Positions 9,231 to 19,593 are shown, counted from the first letter of the stretch. The stretch is DNA of 64,000 bases from Burkholderia sp. Leaf177 (GCF_001424345.1 NZ_LMPF01000022.1:267527-331526), one strand, 5' to 3'. Notes: generated from the letters alone by a model not told the origin. Numbers and translations are program-made.

Positions 9231-10229
9231 ATGGCAGATCTGCCCTTTCGCGATCCGTTGCACGTCTACATTGAGAACATTCGAGGACGTAACCCAGCCT
9301 ATCGTGTAACGGAGGAAGCGGTTCGGCTCGCGTTGACAGGCGTGGGTGAGCCTCTTGTAATCGTTGAACGGTATCGAGATGAGACCGACGCTGAGGTTTT
9401 ACGTAACAGCAACCTATTTATTGGTTCGGCTTTTAACACCAAAGTGATTAGCGAGAGCGGACAGTCTCTACGCATGATCCATTGCACAAGTGCTGGCGTC
9501 GAAGGCTTGTTTCCTCTCGATTGGGTGCCAAATGGTTGTGTTTTAGTGAACAGTAGCGGCGTGCATGCCGAGAAGGCCGGTGAGTTTGGCCTGCTGGCTC
9601 TGCTCATGCTCAACGATAAGATACCGCAGCACGCGTCAAGTCAACGTGCACATTTATGGAACCGCACACTTAGCACGCCAATTAAAGGCAAGCGCGTTCT
9701 TATCTACGGCGTTGGCGCGTTAGGCCGCGCAGTGGCGGAAAAAGCCAAACTGCTCGATATCGAGGTTTGGGGAATACGACGATCGGGGAAAGCCGCACCC
9801 TTCGTTGATCGTATGTTTTGTCCTGAAGAAGTTGACGCAATCATCGGAAAGGTCGACTTCGTAATTGTGACGGCCCCGCTTACAGACCTGACACGTGGAG
9901 CAATTGGTGCAGACCAGATTGCACGCATGAAGTTGGGTGCGGGCCTGGTTAACATGGCGCGCGCAGCTATCGTCGACTACGACGCAGTTGCCGCCGCTTT
10001 ACGGGAAGGCCGTTTGTCCGGGGCGGTGCTCGATGTTTTTGACACTGAGCCTTTGGCACCTGAAGCTATTTGGTGGGACGTTCCGAACCTTTCCGTAATC
10101 CCGCACGTGTCGTCCGACAGTCCCGTAGATTATGTGCAAAAGTCGCTTTCAATCTTCGCAGAAAACGTTAGGCGATTACGCGCAAGGAAGGACTTGATGA
10201 ATGTCGTCAATGGCGAATCAGGTTATTAG
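9231..10229 (+). CDS. D-2-hydroxyacid dehydrogenase, NAD(P)-dependent
   Basis: Oxidoreductase of the D-isomer 2-hydroxyacid dehydrogenase family (glyoxylate/hydroxypyruvate reductase or D-lactate-like), 332 residues from the chosen start. The Rossmann motif GVGALG is at 160-165. The catalytic triad is visible as Arg244 (NMARAAIVD), Glu273 (DTEPLAP) and His292 (IPHVS). I chose this ATG because AAAGGAG lies just upstream. An in-frame ATG at 9183 would add 16 residues without a comparable site. It may reduce or oxidise a 2-keto/2-hydroxy acid arising from the neighbouring catabolic genes. Substrate not determined. Confidence 0.88.
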   Translation: MADLPFRDPLHVYIENIRGRNPAYRVTEEAVRLALTGVGEPLVIVERYRDETDAEVLRNSNLFIGSAFNTKVISESGQSLRMIHCTSAGVEGLFPLDWVPNGCVLVNSSGVHAEKAGEFGLLALLMLNDKIPQHASSQRAHLWNRTLSTPIKGKRVLIYGVGALGRAVAEKAKLLDIEVWGIRRSGKAAPFVDRMFCPEEVDAIIGKVDFVIVTAPLTDLTRGAIGADQIARMKLGAGLVNMARAAIVDYDAVAAALREGRLSGAVLDVFDTEPLAPEAIWWDVPNLSVIPHVSSDSPVDYVQKSLSIFAENVRRLRARKDLMNVVNGESGY

Positions 10230-10591
10230 TTGCTAGGGGCATGCCCGCGCGGCCGTCCAGTTGGATAGGAGGAGTCTTTGTAAAAACGCGAGCTAAGTAA
10301 GCTGGAAGCCCTGCACATTGCCCTGATCGAAATATAGCACCTAAGAAATTTTAAACTTGGTGGACTAGTGAATACAAAGATACAGACGCTTATGTCTTTT
10401 AGATCGAGATCAGGCAGTTTTGGGAAGGGTGGAGCGTTGATTCCGCGAATGCGAGTGGCGACTGATGAATCGGGAAAGATATTTTCAACCTTGGCTACTG
10501 GGGGTCACAAATTTTTCACCCGACCTGACTCCAAGTGGCGCGCACGCCTCTGCGCTATTCAGTCTCAAGCTTATCAACCTGAGACGTGCAG
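10230..10591. other. Intergenic region before a chemoreceptor
   Basis: Only a weak 75-codon open frame with atypical composition lies here, and it overlaps the chemoreceptor start. I see no gene, repeat or convincing terminator. Confidence 0.5.
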
Positions 10592-12154
10592 ATGAAACGC
10601 ATCTCTCTGAAAGTGAAGCTATGGGCGACGATGCTGTTGACACTTATCGGCCTTCTGCTTTTGGTGAGCTGGGCCGCGATAGAGTCCCGAGCTACGCTGC
10701 TTGCTGAGCGCAAATATGCGGAACAGAATGTTGTTGACGCGGCCTACGGAATCGTCGCTGACTACGCTAAACAGGTCGATGCTCACAGGCTTACGCTACA
10801 GCAAGGACAGGACGAAGCAAAAGCGCGGTTGGCAGTCATGCGGTTTCCCAACCTCGGTTACATAATGATCACAGATACGAAGATTGTCCTCATGCATCCA
10901 ACGATGCCTGAACTCGTGAACAGCGATTTGAGGAACTTCAAGAATTCTGTGGGCGTACTCAGTCTCGTTGAGATGGTCAAGGCGGCTCACGGAGGGGAAG
11001 GGTTCACCACTGGAGCGGCACGCCTTCCGAATGGGCGGTTGACATCAAAAATTTTTTTTACCAAGCGATTCGCGCCGTGGGACTGGTACCTTAGTTCTGG
11101 CGTGTATGTGTCCGATATAGACGATGCCTTTATAACTGCACTCCGGAACTACATATTGGTTGCGGTTGGGATCGCAGCGTTAATCTCGATTGTTATGGCC
11201 AAGATCATCAATAGTGTGATGGCTAGCCTCGGCGGTGAGCCGATGGATGCGGCGCGCATCGCTTCTCGCATCGCTGCGGGAGATCTGACTCAAAATATCG
11301 TCCTGAGAGCTGGGGACGATTCCAGCATGCTTCGCGCAATGGACGACATGCAAGGCCGGCTCGGGAGCACTGTAGCGACTATCCGCCGCGGTGCTGAGAC
11401 AATATCGGTTGCTGCTGGGGAGATAGCGGCTGCCAATCTTAATTTGTCCGCTCGGACCGAGGAACAAGCGGCCGCGCTATCCGAGACTGCAGCAAGCATG
11501 GAAGAGATTACGGCAACGGTCCGCCAGAACGCAGGCAATGCGGGTGAGGCCGATAAAATGGCTGTCAAAACCTCTGAAATTGCTGACGCAGGTGGGCGTG
11601 TAGTGCAGAAAGTTGTCGATAGCATGCAACGCATCTCTGCTAGTTCGGCACGTATTGTCGACATCATCTCCGTTATTGACGGAATTGCATTCCAAACGAA
11701 TATCCTAGCTTTAAACGCTGCGGTCGAAGCTGCTCGCGCCGGTGAGCAGGGGCGGGGATTCGCCGTCGTGGCGAGCGAAGTTCGTAGCTTGGCGCAGCGG
11801 AGCTCTTTGGCTGCGAAGGAAGTAAAAGACCTTATTGGAAGCGCAGTGCAAGACGTGGAGAGCGGGCGTCAATATGCCGAGCACGCTGGAAACACGATGA
11901 AATCAGTTATTGAATCGGTTCGTCAAGTTACCCATCTAATAGGCGAGATATCCGGCGCATCGGATGAACAAACCAAGGGTATTGAACAGGTTAACGTCGC
12001 AATTATTCAAATGGATGGAGCCACACAGCAGAATGCCGCAATGGTGGAACAGTCCGCGGCAGCGGCCCAAGCCTTGGAGGAGCAAGCAGTAACGCTTAGG
12101 GCTGTTGTTGACAAATTTCGGATCAGCCCAGCTCACGTTGATCCCTTAGCTTGA
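10592..12154 (+). CDS. Methyl-accepting chemotaxis protein, single-Cache type
   Basis: Inner-membrane chemoreceptor, 520 residues. The order is a first membrane helix (about residues 10-30), a periplasmic sensor of about 150 residues with single-Cache features (LPNGRLTSKIFFTKRF then WDWYLSSGVYVSDID), a second membrane helix (NYILVAVGIAALISIVMAK), HAMP, and the cytoplasmic signalling hairpin. The tip ISVIDGIAFQTNILALNAA is canonical. GTG six bases upstream could also serve as start. No CheR-binding pentapeptide is seen at the C-terminus. sCache_2 sensors often bind small carboxylates, so a ligand linked to the adjacent catabolic genes is plausible but unproven. Confidence 0.93.
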   Translation: MKRISLKVKLWATMLLTLIGLLLLVSWAAIESRATLLAERKYAEQNVVDAAYGIVADYAKQVDAHRLTLQQGQDEAKARLAVMRFPNLGYIMITDTKIVLMHPTMPELVNSDLRNFKNSVGVLSLVEMVKAAHGGEGFTTGAARLPNGRLTSKIFFTKRFAPWDWYLSSGVYVSDIDDAFITALRNYILVAVGIAALISIVMAKIINSVMASLGGEPMDAARIASRIAAGDLTQNIVLRAGDDSSMLRAMDDMQGRLGSTVATIRRGAETISVAAGEIAAANLNLSARTEEQAAALSETAASMEEITATVRQNAGNAGEADKMAVKTSEIADAGGRVVQKVVDSMQRISASSARIVDIISVIDGIAFQTNILALNAAVEAARAGEQGRGFAVVASEVRSLAQRSSLAAKEVKDLIGSAVQDVESGRQYAEHAGNTMKSVIESVRQVTHLIGEISGASDEQTKGIEQVNVAIIQMDGATQQNAAMVEQSAAAAQALEEQAVTLRAVVDKFRISPAHVDPLA

Positions 12155-12376
12155 ACGCCAGCGCTTTTAACTCGGAATCGATGGGGTCCATCCGACCAGC
12201 CCACTAGCAACAAGGCCGAGACTCTAGTTTGTTACGGGGCAACGTATCCGGATATGTAGGGCGGGAATAAAGACACTACAAACAACAATTTTTGCGTTTT
12301 GGAAGGAACCGAGTTGCAGCTTTCGTGTTGACAACTGCATTTAAGATATTACGAATGTTCACAAGGAAATTGAAAA

Positions 12377-12676
12377 ATGATCATTAAGTCGATTTTTTTA
12401 GCTACGCTTATCGCGTCATTACTAGCTGGAGCGAGTGCATCAGCAATTGCTCAGGGATCGGCCGCATTGGAATCTTCATCGAGCTTTAAGGCTGCGGTGA
12501 AAACTCAACATAAGTCGGAGCGGAAGGCGCGGCGCGCCAAGAAGAATGCCGAACTGAGCGTGCTGGAAAAAAACGGGTATCAGCCCGGAGGAGACCAGGC
12601 CAACTACCCCGAGAACCTTCAAAAAGCGGAGAAGGATGCGGAGACAGCGAAGGTGAAGGGTGCATCGTCGCAGTAG
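12377..12676 (+). CDS. Small secreted DUF4148-like protein
   Basis: 99 residues with a signal peptide (MIIKSIFLATLIASLLAG, cleavage near AIAQ) and a highly charged Lys/Ala-rich mature part. The C-terminal pattern LEKNGYQPGGDQANYPENLQ followed by KAEKDAE matches the DUF4148 signature of small Burkholderiales periplasmic proteins. Function unknown. A paralogue lies at 62991-63284 with almost the same LEKNGY...YPxNxQxAEK motif. AAGGAAA upstream of ATG is the likely ribosome-binding site. Confidence 0.85.
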   Translation: MIIKSIFLATLIASLLAGASASAIAQGSAALESSSSFKAAVKTQHKSERKARRAKKNAELSVLEKNGYQPGGDQANYPENLQKAEKDAETAKVKGASSQ

Positions 12677-12789
12677 CAGGGTTGTTTTTCGCTGTTTGTA
12701 CGTTCGCCGGCAAGGTGTCAAAGGATGCGAGGCGTGAAGAGGCAGGGTTGCCTCGCGTCAATGTCTCGGCTCCAGACGGACAGGCCCGT

Positions 12790-13405
12790 CCGACGCATCT
12801 GGGGGCGGCGACCTTACTGTTTGTCTCCCGGTAACAGGACACGACGAAATTACGGGAATATGCCAGTCGTTCGACAATTTCGCGGAAGCGCTTTTGAGCC
12901 TTATGAGACGTGTTCGCGAAAACAGCGAAGCAATGAAGATCGCTGCTACGCAAATTGCAGCGGGCAATCAGGACCTATCAGACCGCACGGAAGCAGCTGC
13001 GTCAAGCGTCGGTGAGATTTCATCTTCGATGGAACACATAGTGCGGATGGTGGAGCAGTCGACACGCTCCGCATCACACGCCGAGGAGCGATCGCAAAAT
13101 GCGTGTCTTTCGCTCACGAAGGCGGGGGTGCCGTAGGAATCGCCGGAGTGAAGATGAAGGAGATTGTTGGCGCTTCGAACAGCATAAGCGCAATCACCGC
13201 GGTGATAGATAGTATTGCATTCCAAACCAATATTATTGCGTTGAACGCTGCAGTAGAGGCTTCGCGCGCAGGGCAAGCCGGGAGGGGCTTTTCAGTCGTC
13301 GCCAGCGAGCTTAGAGATCTTGCAACCCGTAGCGCTCAGGCCGCGAAGGAAATTAGACGTCTGATAAAGGAAACGACTGTCAGCGTTGACTCTGGCGCCG
13401 GCTAG
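12790..13405 (+). pseudogene. Remnant of a methyl-accepting chemotaxis protein
   Basis: The sequence reads as the end of a HAMP domain (GGGDLTV, then GHDEITGICQSFDNF) and the start of the signalling domain (AGNQDLSDRTEAAASSVGEI). A frameshift near 13100 moves the match to another frame, which continues with DSIAFQTNIIALNAAVEASRAG and AQAAKEIRRLIKETTVSVDSG. It then stops abruptly at the junction with the oxidase remnant. Sensor, membrane helices and C-terminus are missing, so it cannot be functional. Confidence 0.85.
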
Positions 13406-15308
13406 TGCCGTCGAAGCGCGCGCGCAGGCGGATAAGGCGCGGGCCTTCTTTCTGTCGGGCGATGGCGGTCCGGATATCTCCGGCTTTATCGTCGAGCAGG
13501 CGACGAAGCAGCAACAAATTTGGTCGATTCGCGAGACGTGTGCATCTGCGATTGCGTTATCAATCGATTCATCGAAGCCCGATCCAATCATCGGCTGGGA
13601 AGATGCTGCCGTCGATCCGTTACGCCTTGGTGACTATTTGCGGCGCTTTCAGGCGCTGGTCGACCGATATGGTTATGAGACGAGTCTCTATGGACACTTC
13701 GGCGATGGATGCGTGCATGCGCGTATTACCTTCGATCTGCGCAGCGTCGAGGGTGTGCAGACGTGGCGGCAGTTCCTCCGCGAAGCCGCGGAACTTGTAG
13801 TGGAGTTTGGCGGCTCGCTCTCGGGCGAGCACGGCGATGGTCAAGCCAAAGCAGAATTCCTACCGATCATGTACAGCGCCGAGATCCTTTCTGCAATGGA
13901 ACGGTTTAAGGAAATTTGGGATCCAGCTAACCGGTTGAATCCCGGCAAAGTCGTGCACGCGTATCGCGCCGACGAAAATCTTCGCATGGGGCCGGCTTAT
14001 AAGCCGGTCCAGCTGCGCACGAAGCTTGCGTTCAGAAGCCAAGAAGGCGACGGTATGCAGCGTGCGGTCGAGCGTTGCATCGGAATGGGTAAGTGCCGTT
14101 CGCGAGATGGCGGCACGATGTGCCCGAGTTATCGAGGCAGTGGTGAAGAGCGGCAGTCAACGAGGGGCCGCGCACATCTGCTTTGGGAGATGATGCAGGG
14201 CGATATCATCAAGGACGGCGGGAACAGCGATGATGTGAAGGAAGGGCTCGATACGTGTCTGTCGTGCAAGGGCTGCCGCAGCGATTGCCCGACCCATACG
14301 GATATGGCGTCGTACAAGGCTGAATTTCTCTCGCACTATTACGAGCAGCACCGACGGCCGCGCCAGGCGTGGCTCATGGGACGTATTGGACAATGGGCAC
14401 CGCTCGCGGCACGCGCGCCTAGGTTCATCAATTTGATGACGTCGTTCAAGCCGCTTGCCGCAGTTAGCAAGTGGATCGCAGGCGTCGCATCCGATCGTGC
14501 GTTGCCAGTGTTTGCGCCGCATACGTATCGTTCGATGGTTTCACGCGCGAACGCGTCGGCCCTTGCGGACGCGAAGAGATCGTCCAAGGGCAAGGTAATT
14601 CTTTGGGTTGACACATTTAACGATCACTTCACGCCGGAAGTCGCGGTGGCCGCGCATGACGTGCTGAGTGCGATCGGTTATGAGGTTGGCTTGCCGTCGA
14701 AGAGGCTGTGCTGTGGCCGTCCGCTTTATGACTACGGTCTCCTCGATGAAGCGCGCGACTTGCTGAGGGACGCGCTCGACATCATGGCCGACGACATTTG
14801 CGCAGGCGTGCCGCTTGTTGGACTGGAGCCTGGTTGTTTGTCCGTTTTCAAGGACGAACTGCTCAAGCAACTGCCCGATGAAGCGTTGGCAAAGTAGCTA
14901 GAACAGCAGACCTTCATGTTCGCTGACATCGTCGCGCAGAGCGATTTTCCTTGGGCGAAGCTCGATGCGGATGTGATGCTGCACGGCCACTGCCATCAGA
15001 AGGCGCTGTTCGGAATGAAAGGGGAAGCGACGCTACTTGATCGTATTGGCGTTCGCTGGACGCTGCTCGATACAGGCTGTTGCGGCATGGCCGGTTCATT
15101 CGGCTTCAATGCGGCCCACTACGATCTGTCGATGAAGATCGGCGAAGACAAATTGTTCCCGCTTGTCCGCAAAGCCTCTCCCGACACCCTGATCGTGACA
15201 AACGGCTTTAGCTGTCGAGAACAAATTGAACACGGTGCGGGACGGAAGGCGCTACACATTGCTGAACTTTCGCGGATTTCGCTCGGCCGCAAATTCCCCC
15301 AGACGTGA
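13386..15308 (+). pseudogene. Truncated, interrupted FAD-linked oxidase / Fe-S oxidoreductase
   Basis: This corresponds to the C-terminal part of a large (around 1000-residue) D-2-hydroxyacid or glycolate-type dehydrogenase with fused domains. Present are the end of the FAD-linked oxidase C domain (SLYGHFGDGCVHARITFDLR, GGSLSGEHGDGQAKAEFLP), the ferredoxin-like cysteine cluster CLSCKGCRSDCPT, and the CCG domain (CCGRPLYDYGLLDEA, DTGCCGMAGSFGFN). The N-terminal FAD-binding domain is absent, replaced by the chemoreceptor remnant. An in-frame TAG at 14895-14897 splits the frame. The protein sequence continues in the same frame with LEQQTFMFADIVAQ, so this is a point nonsense change, perhaps from CAG. 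By eye it is more GC-rich than its neighbours. Confidence 0.9.
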
Positions 15309-15647
15309 AGCAAAACCGGTCTAGCGAAAGTCGTTAGTCTTGAGCACGCTTCCACTAGCTTTCGATTCCGAGAAAAATGGAAATTTTTTCCCTATTAACC
15401 AACTTGTCGAATTGTACAAACGAACGATTGCCAAAAGACGAATGTTTACTGTGCCATCTACGGTGTTTAATGCCTTGTGCGGGGTGCAAAGGCGATATGA
15501 GAACAGCGGCCGAATTCCTTAAACCTCGAACGAACGAAAAGCCTGTTGTAGTCGATATTTCAAGCGTTTTCGTTCTTTGGTTGAGCTGTTCGTGCGCTCA
15601 TAACGCCAAACGGGCTTTGCAATTGTCTTCAAAAACCTCAAAAGAAA
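15309..15647. other. Intergenic region after the oxidase remnant
   Basis: I find no supported gene. The long open frame here runs antisense into the LysR gene and has unusual cysteine-rich composition. Confidence 0.5.
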
Positions 15648-16553
15648 TTACGGCCGGCTGCTCTTCTGCGAATTTCCCTGGGCACGAATCCACGTACGGA
15701 ATACTGAGAAAGCAGGGCGGTCCAGGCGCGCACTCTCGAAGCACAAGTAGTGCCCGTGATCAAGTTCTAAGGGTTGTCCAAGGGTCAATAGAACCCGATG
15801 GGTAACCTCTTCCTCGACCAGAATTTTAGGGACCAATGCCATGCCAAGTCCGCTGATAGCCGCCTGGATAATTGCTGAGTATTGGGCAAATCTGGGCCCG
15901 GCCAAGGTCAGGGTTTCGTCGATTGAATGAACCTGCGCCCAATGGCGCCATGCTAGCGGTGCCTGCTCGTGGTGCAGCAAAGTTTCTCCGGCTACGTCTC
16001 CAGGATATTTCAATAACCGCCCTTTGACTGGAATCGAGGGTGAGTACACGCATACAAACTCTTTCCCGGCAATGTAGTCGGACTGAACCCGAGGCCAATT
16101 TCCGGATCCGTATCGGATCGCTGCATCAATATCCGATGGGAGCGAGTCCGACTCACCCAAGTGTTGACTAAAGCTGAATGTGACATTGGCATGAAGTCGC
16201 GTAAATTCGTTAAGCCTTGGAATGAGCCATTTGGTGAGGAAGGTAGGGACACTCGCTAAGGATATGACGCCGGCCCCGTTACGACCCGCACGAAACTCAA
16301 ACGTCGCAGTCTCGAGGGATCGCAAACTGGGGGAAACCCTTGCCAAATACTCACGTCCCGCCGTGGTCAATTTTATGCCTCGCCCATGCTTTTCTAACAG
16401 CGGGCGACCTAAATATTGCTCTAGGGCAGAAACTTGTTTGCTCACCGCGCTGGCCGACACACAAAGGGAAATGGCGGCTCGCGTCAGGCTTTCGTAGCGT
16501 GCCACAGCATCGAACGCAAGGAGTTCTTGGATTGTTGGACAGGTCCGTTTCAT
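15648..16553 (-). CDS. LysR-family transcriptional regulator (GcvA-like)
   Basis: 301 residues. The N-terminal winged helix-turn-helix shows the family pattern: LLAFDAVARYESLTRAAISL, then SASAVSKQVSALEQYLG and LLEKHGRGIKLTTAGREYL. The C-terminal co-inducer domain begins near residue 90 (GVISLASVPTFLTKWLIPRL). The LTKWLIPRL form is usual in the GcvA/AmpR branch. It is divergent from the ABC operon starting at 16702, with a 148-base gap, and probably regulates that operon and itself. Confidence 0.9.
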   Translation of the reverse strand: MKRTCPTIQELLAFDAVARYESLTRAAISLCVSASAVSKQVSALEQYLGRPLLEKHGRGIKLTTAGREYLARVSPSLRSLETATFEFRAGRNGAGVISLASVPTFLTKWLIPRLNEFTRLHANVTFSFSQHLGESDSLPSDIDAAIRYGSGNWPRVQSDYIAGKEFVCVYSPSIPVKGRLLKYPGDVAGETLLHHEQAPLAWRHWAQVHSIDETLTLAGPRFAQYSAIIQAAISGLGMALVPKILVEEEVTHRVLLTLGQPLELDHGHYLCFESARLDRPAFSVFRTWIRAQGNSQKSSRP

Positions 16554-16701
16554 GACAGGAGTATGCCTTCATTGCTTCCATTTGCTCAAGTGTTTGATCC
16601 CAATATTCACTAGTCGAAGGTTGCTCTAGACGTTAAATTACCTCCTCGATCTTGCCGGCAGTAAGCGGCCGTAAAGAGACTAAGCCCGTGGAGAAATCAC
16701 T

Positions 16702-17466
16702 GTGATTCGTGGCATTACCGTAGCGTACGGTATCTATCTTGTCCTGCCGATATTGTTGCTCGTTTTGGGCAGCGGGGGGGCGACTTGGACCAACACCATG
16801 CTTCCAGTGGGACTCACGGGGCACTGGTACGCAGACTTGTGGCAAAACTCGTCTTTCCGCAAGGCATTTACAACCAGTTTAATTGTTGCGTTATCGACAT
16901 GTGTTATCGACACTTTTTTGGCAGTGCCTCTTGCATACAGCCTCTACAACGGTGCCGGTCGACGTGGAAGTGTCGCCGCGAAGATTGTCAGTGCGATGCC
17001 TGTAGCTGTGCCAACGATCACACTGGGATTTGGCTACATCATTGTTTTCAACACTGACGCCATGCCCTGGCTCGGTACGCTTTGGTTGCTCATTGCTGCA
17101 CACGCAGTCCACACACTGCCATACCTGACCAACACGCTTCTTGCCGACCTGCGGCACCTCGATCTTGGGCGGTTCGAGCGTGCGGCCGCCACCTTGGGGG
17201 CACGGCCCAGTCAATCATTCTTTGGCATAGTCGTGCCAAACCTACGGCAGAGTTTGATGAGTGGTTTAGTTATGGTCGCGGCGATCTCAGTCGGCGAGTT
17301 CGGGATTTCAAACCTACTTGCCAGCTTCCAGAATCGCACCTATCCCGTCGTCCTGCTTCAGGCGTTCTATGGCGCGACGGGATTCGCCTGCGCAGCAACC
17401 GTTGTTTTGCTTCTGCTGGCAAGCGCATCTGCCTTCCTGTCGTCCACCATCATGAGAAGAGCATGA
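16702..17466 (+). CDS. ABC importer permease, PotC/PhnV-like
   Basis: Inner-membrane permease, 254 residues, with six or so hydrophobic segments. The EAA loop reads RFERAAATLGARPSQSFFG. The start is GTG, preceded by GTGGAGA. It is the first gene of a five-gene unit (permease, ATPase, binding protein, permease, SLOG protein) with overlapping starts and stops. This gene order resembles iron, polyamine or aminoethylphosphonate importers of the Fbp/Pot/Phn group. Substrate not decided. Confidence 0.88.
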   Translation: MIRGITVAYGIYLVLPILLLVLGSGGATWTNTMLPVGLTGHWYADLWQNSSFRKAFTTSLIVALSTCVIDTFLAVPLAYSLYNGAGRRGSVAAKIVSAMPVAVPTITLGFGYIIVFNTDAMPWLGTLWLLIAAHAVHTLPYLTNTLLADLRHLDLGRFERAAATLGARPSQSFFGIVVPNLRQSLMSGLVMVAAISVGEFGISNLLASFQNRTYPVVLLQAFYGATGFACAATVVLLLLASASAFLSSTIMRRA

Positions 17467-18491
17467 GTCTTGTTCTGAACAATGTCAGCTACCGATACCC
17501 TGGAACGAATCAGGGGTTGTCGAATGTCAATATTGATATTCGTACAGGCGAGCTTGTCGCGATAATTGGTCCAAGTGGATCAGGTAAGTCAACACTCCTC
17601 AAGCTCGTCTCAGGTCTTGAAAGCGGAAATACCGGTTCAATCCTGCTTGATGGTGATGATCTATCGAAAAAGCCGGTTCATACGCGCAACATTGGCATGG
17701 TGTTTCAAAGCTACTCTCTGTTTCCGCATCTGAACGTAGCGGAGAACGTAGCGTATGGGCTAAAGCTGAGGAGAGTCCCGAAAGATGACCGGTTGCAGAG
17801 AGCGAACGAGTTGTTGGAACTTGTCGGCCTTGGCGAATTTTCAACCAAATCGGTGGCAAAGCTATCGGGTGGTCAGCAGCAGCGGGTGGCTTTGGCCCGA
17901 GCGCTTGCGATCAATCCCAAAGCGCTGTTGCTCGACGAGCCTCTAGCGGCTCTTGACGCCGGCATTCGAGGGCACCTGCGGGACCAAATCAAAACACTTC
18001 AACAGCGCTTCAATGCGACGACGCTTCTGGTAACTCACGACCAGGAGGAGGCTTTAACGATGGCCGATCGCGTTGCAGTGATGAAAGACGGGAAATTATT
18101 GCAATTAGCTACTCCACGTGAGATTTATGAGAGACCAGCGACAAGTGTAGTTGCGGAATTTGTCGGCCTTTCGACGATATTTCCCGGCATAGTAGTGGAC
18201 GACCGTACGATTGATCTCGGCTTTGCGAGGGTTAGTACGCAAACGGAGGGGCGGGCAATTGGAAAATCGATATTTGCGATGATCCGTCCGGAACATATCG
18301 TTGGTGATCCCGTAGCTGGTGCGCCGAACGCGTTCCAAGGAAAAGTGGCAACGCAGCGCTTTCTTGGTTCGGTAGTGCGATATGACTTTTTGATCGAGGG
18401 TGCACCAAAACCCGTATTAGCGGAAGCCAATTCGATCGCCAAAGCGTCAATTTCGTTTCCTCCCGAACACATCCGGTTACTAGATCACTAA
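17463..18491 (+). CDS. ABC importer ATP-binding subunit, PotA/FbpC-like
   Basis: 342 residues. Walker A GPSGSGKST at 36-44, signature LSGGQ at 134-138, Walker B LLLDEP at 155-160 and H-loop His192 are all intact. The C-terminal 110 residues form a TOBE-type regulatory domain. I chose ATG 17463, which overlaps the permease stop (ATGA) and begins MSLVLNNVSYRYPG. A longer open frame upstream is only the permease read in another frame. Confidence 0.95.
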   Translation: MSLVLNNVSYRYPGTNQGLSNVNIDIRTGELVAIIGPSGSGKSTLLKLVSGLESGNTGSILLDGDDLSKKPVHTRNIGMVFQSYSLFPHLNVAENVAYGLKLRRVPKDDRLQRANELLELVGLGEFSTKSVAKLSGGQQQRVALARALAINPKALLLDEPLAALDAGIRGHLRDQIKTLQQRFNATTLLVTHDQEEALTMADRVAVMKDGKLLQLATPREIYERPATSVVAEFVGLSTIFPGIVVDDRTIDLGFARVSTQTEGRAIGKSIFAMIRPEHIVGDPVAGAPNAFQGKVATQRFLGSVVRYDFLIEGAPKPVLAEANSIAKASISFPPEHIRLLDH

Positions 18492-18513
18492 GCACCTATT
18501 CCACTCAAAGCGA

Positions 18514-19593
18514 ATGACAATGAAACGACGCCAACTTCTTGCCGCTCTTGCAGCCTCACCGCTGGCAGTGAGCATGCCTGCGTTCTCATTTGAGGGCGCC
18601 GAACTTTACCCAGGTGAAAAAACGCTTTACGAGGCTGCAAAGAAAGAGGGCTTTGTCGTTTCTTTTGACACGGGGCCAGAATGGGTCAACTGGAAGGGGC
18701 TCTTTCGGGATTTCAAGCAGCGTTACCCCGAAATTGACCTTACTTATAATGATATCGGATCAGCCGCTACTGTCTTCGCGCTGGAAAAGAGCCGTCGTAG
18801 GCCCCAAGCCGACACCGCGTACTATTTTGCAGCTTCGGCAGTGGACGCGGTCAAAAAGGATGTGGTCGCTCCTTTTCAGCCCATCAATTTCGAGAAGCTC
18901 CCGCTGGTGTTCCGTGAAGCAAGCGGGAAGTGGTTCACGATCCATACGTTGAACGTCGCATTGTTGGTTAATAAGAAGCTCGTAAAAAGTGTCCCCACTG
19001 GCTGGGCTGACCTCCTTAAACCGGAATATCGTAATAGCATCGTCTATCTCGATCCTCGTTCCACGGGTGTTGGCCAAGTCATAGTCTTTGCAGCTGCTTA
19101 CGCAAACGGGGGATCAATAGACAACATAAAACCCGGTATCGAATATCTAGGAAAGCTCCACAGCGGTGGCAATGTTATGCGCGTCGAAGGTACGACGCCC
19201 TACGCCAAATTTCTTAAGGGCGAGATACCCATCTGGATCGGGTACGAGAACGATGGCCTCAAGGCTAAATACGTCGACGGAATGGGCGACGCCGCTGAAG
19301 TGATTATTCCCAAGGAAGCTAGCGTCGCTGCGCCGTACGCAATCAGCTTGGTGAAAAATGGCCCCAATCCCAACGCAGCCAAGTTATGGTTGAATTTCAC
19401 GATGAGCGATGTTGGCCAAAGCCTTTTTGCACAGGGCTTTGTCCGCCCGGCGATTCCTAACGTTCGCCTGGCACTCGATGCGCAATCCAAGATGCCACCG
19501 GCCCCACAACTTCGGCCCCTGGACGTCGTGAAGGCCTCTGAACGCAATTCTGAGGTTAGTAAGCTTTGGGCTCAAGCTGCGTTGGGGAAATGA
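18514..19593 (+). CDS. Periplasmic solute-binding protein, FbpA/PotD-like
   Basis: 359 residues. The leader MTMKRRQLLAALAASPLAVS carries a twin-arginine-like KRRQLL and a hydrophobic core, with cleavage probably near residues 24-27. The mature part has the class features YEAAKKEGFVVSFDTGPEW and LLVNKKLVKSVPTGWADL, then the PEYRNSIVYLDPRSTGVGQ segment. It binds the ligand for the two permeases of this operon. Ferric ion, polyamine or phosphonate all remain possible. Confidence 0.9.
   Translation: MTMKRRQLLAALAASPLAVSMPAFSFEGAELYPGEKTLYEAAKKEGFVVSFDTGPEWVNWKGLFRDFKQRYPEIDLTYNDIGSAATVFALEKSRRRPQADTAYYFAASAVDAVKKDVVAPFQPINFEKLPLVFREASGKWFTIHTLNVALLVNKKLVKSVPTGWADLLKPEYRNSIVYLDPRSTGVGQVIVFAAAYANGGSIDNIKPGIEYLGKLHSGGNVMRVEGTTPYAKFLKGEIPIWIGYENDGLKAKYVDGMGDAAEVIIPKEASVAAPYAISLVKNGPNPNAAKLWLNFTMSDVGQSLFAQGFVRPAIPNVRLALDAQSKMPPAPQLRPLDVVKASERNSEVSKLWAQAALGK

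Noticed and set aside
12486..12953. 155-codon frame opposite the DUF4148-like gene
   Set aside because: It is the reverse strand of a well-supported secreted protein and of the chemoreceptor remnant.
15377..15805. 142-codon open frame partly antisense to the LysR gene
   Set aside because: Overlaps a clear LysR gene on the other strand, and its composition is unlike real proteins here.
17082..17462. Long N-terminal extension of the second importer ATPase
   Set aside because: It is the permease gene read in another frame. The true start overlaps the permease stop.
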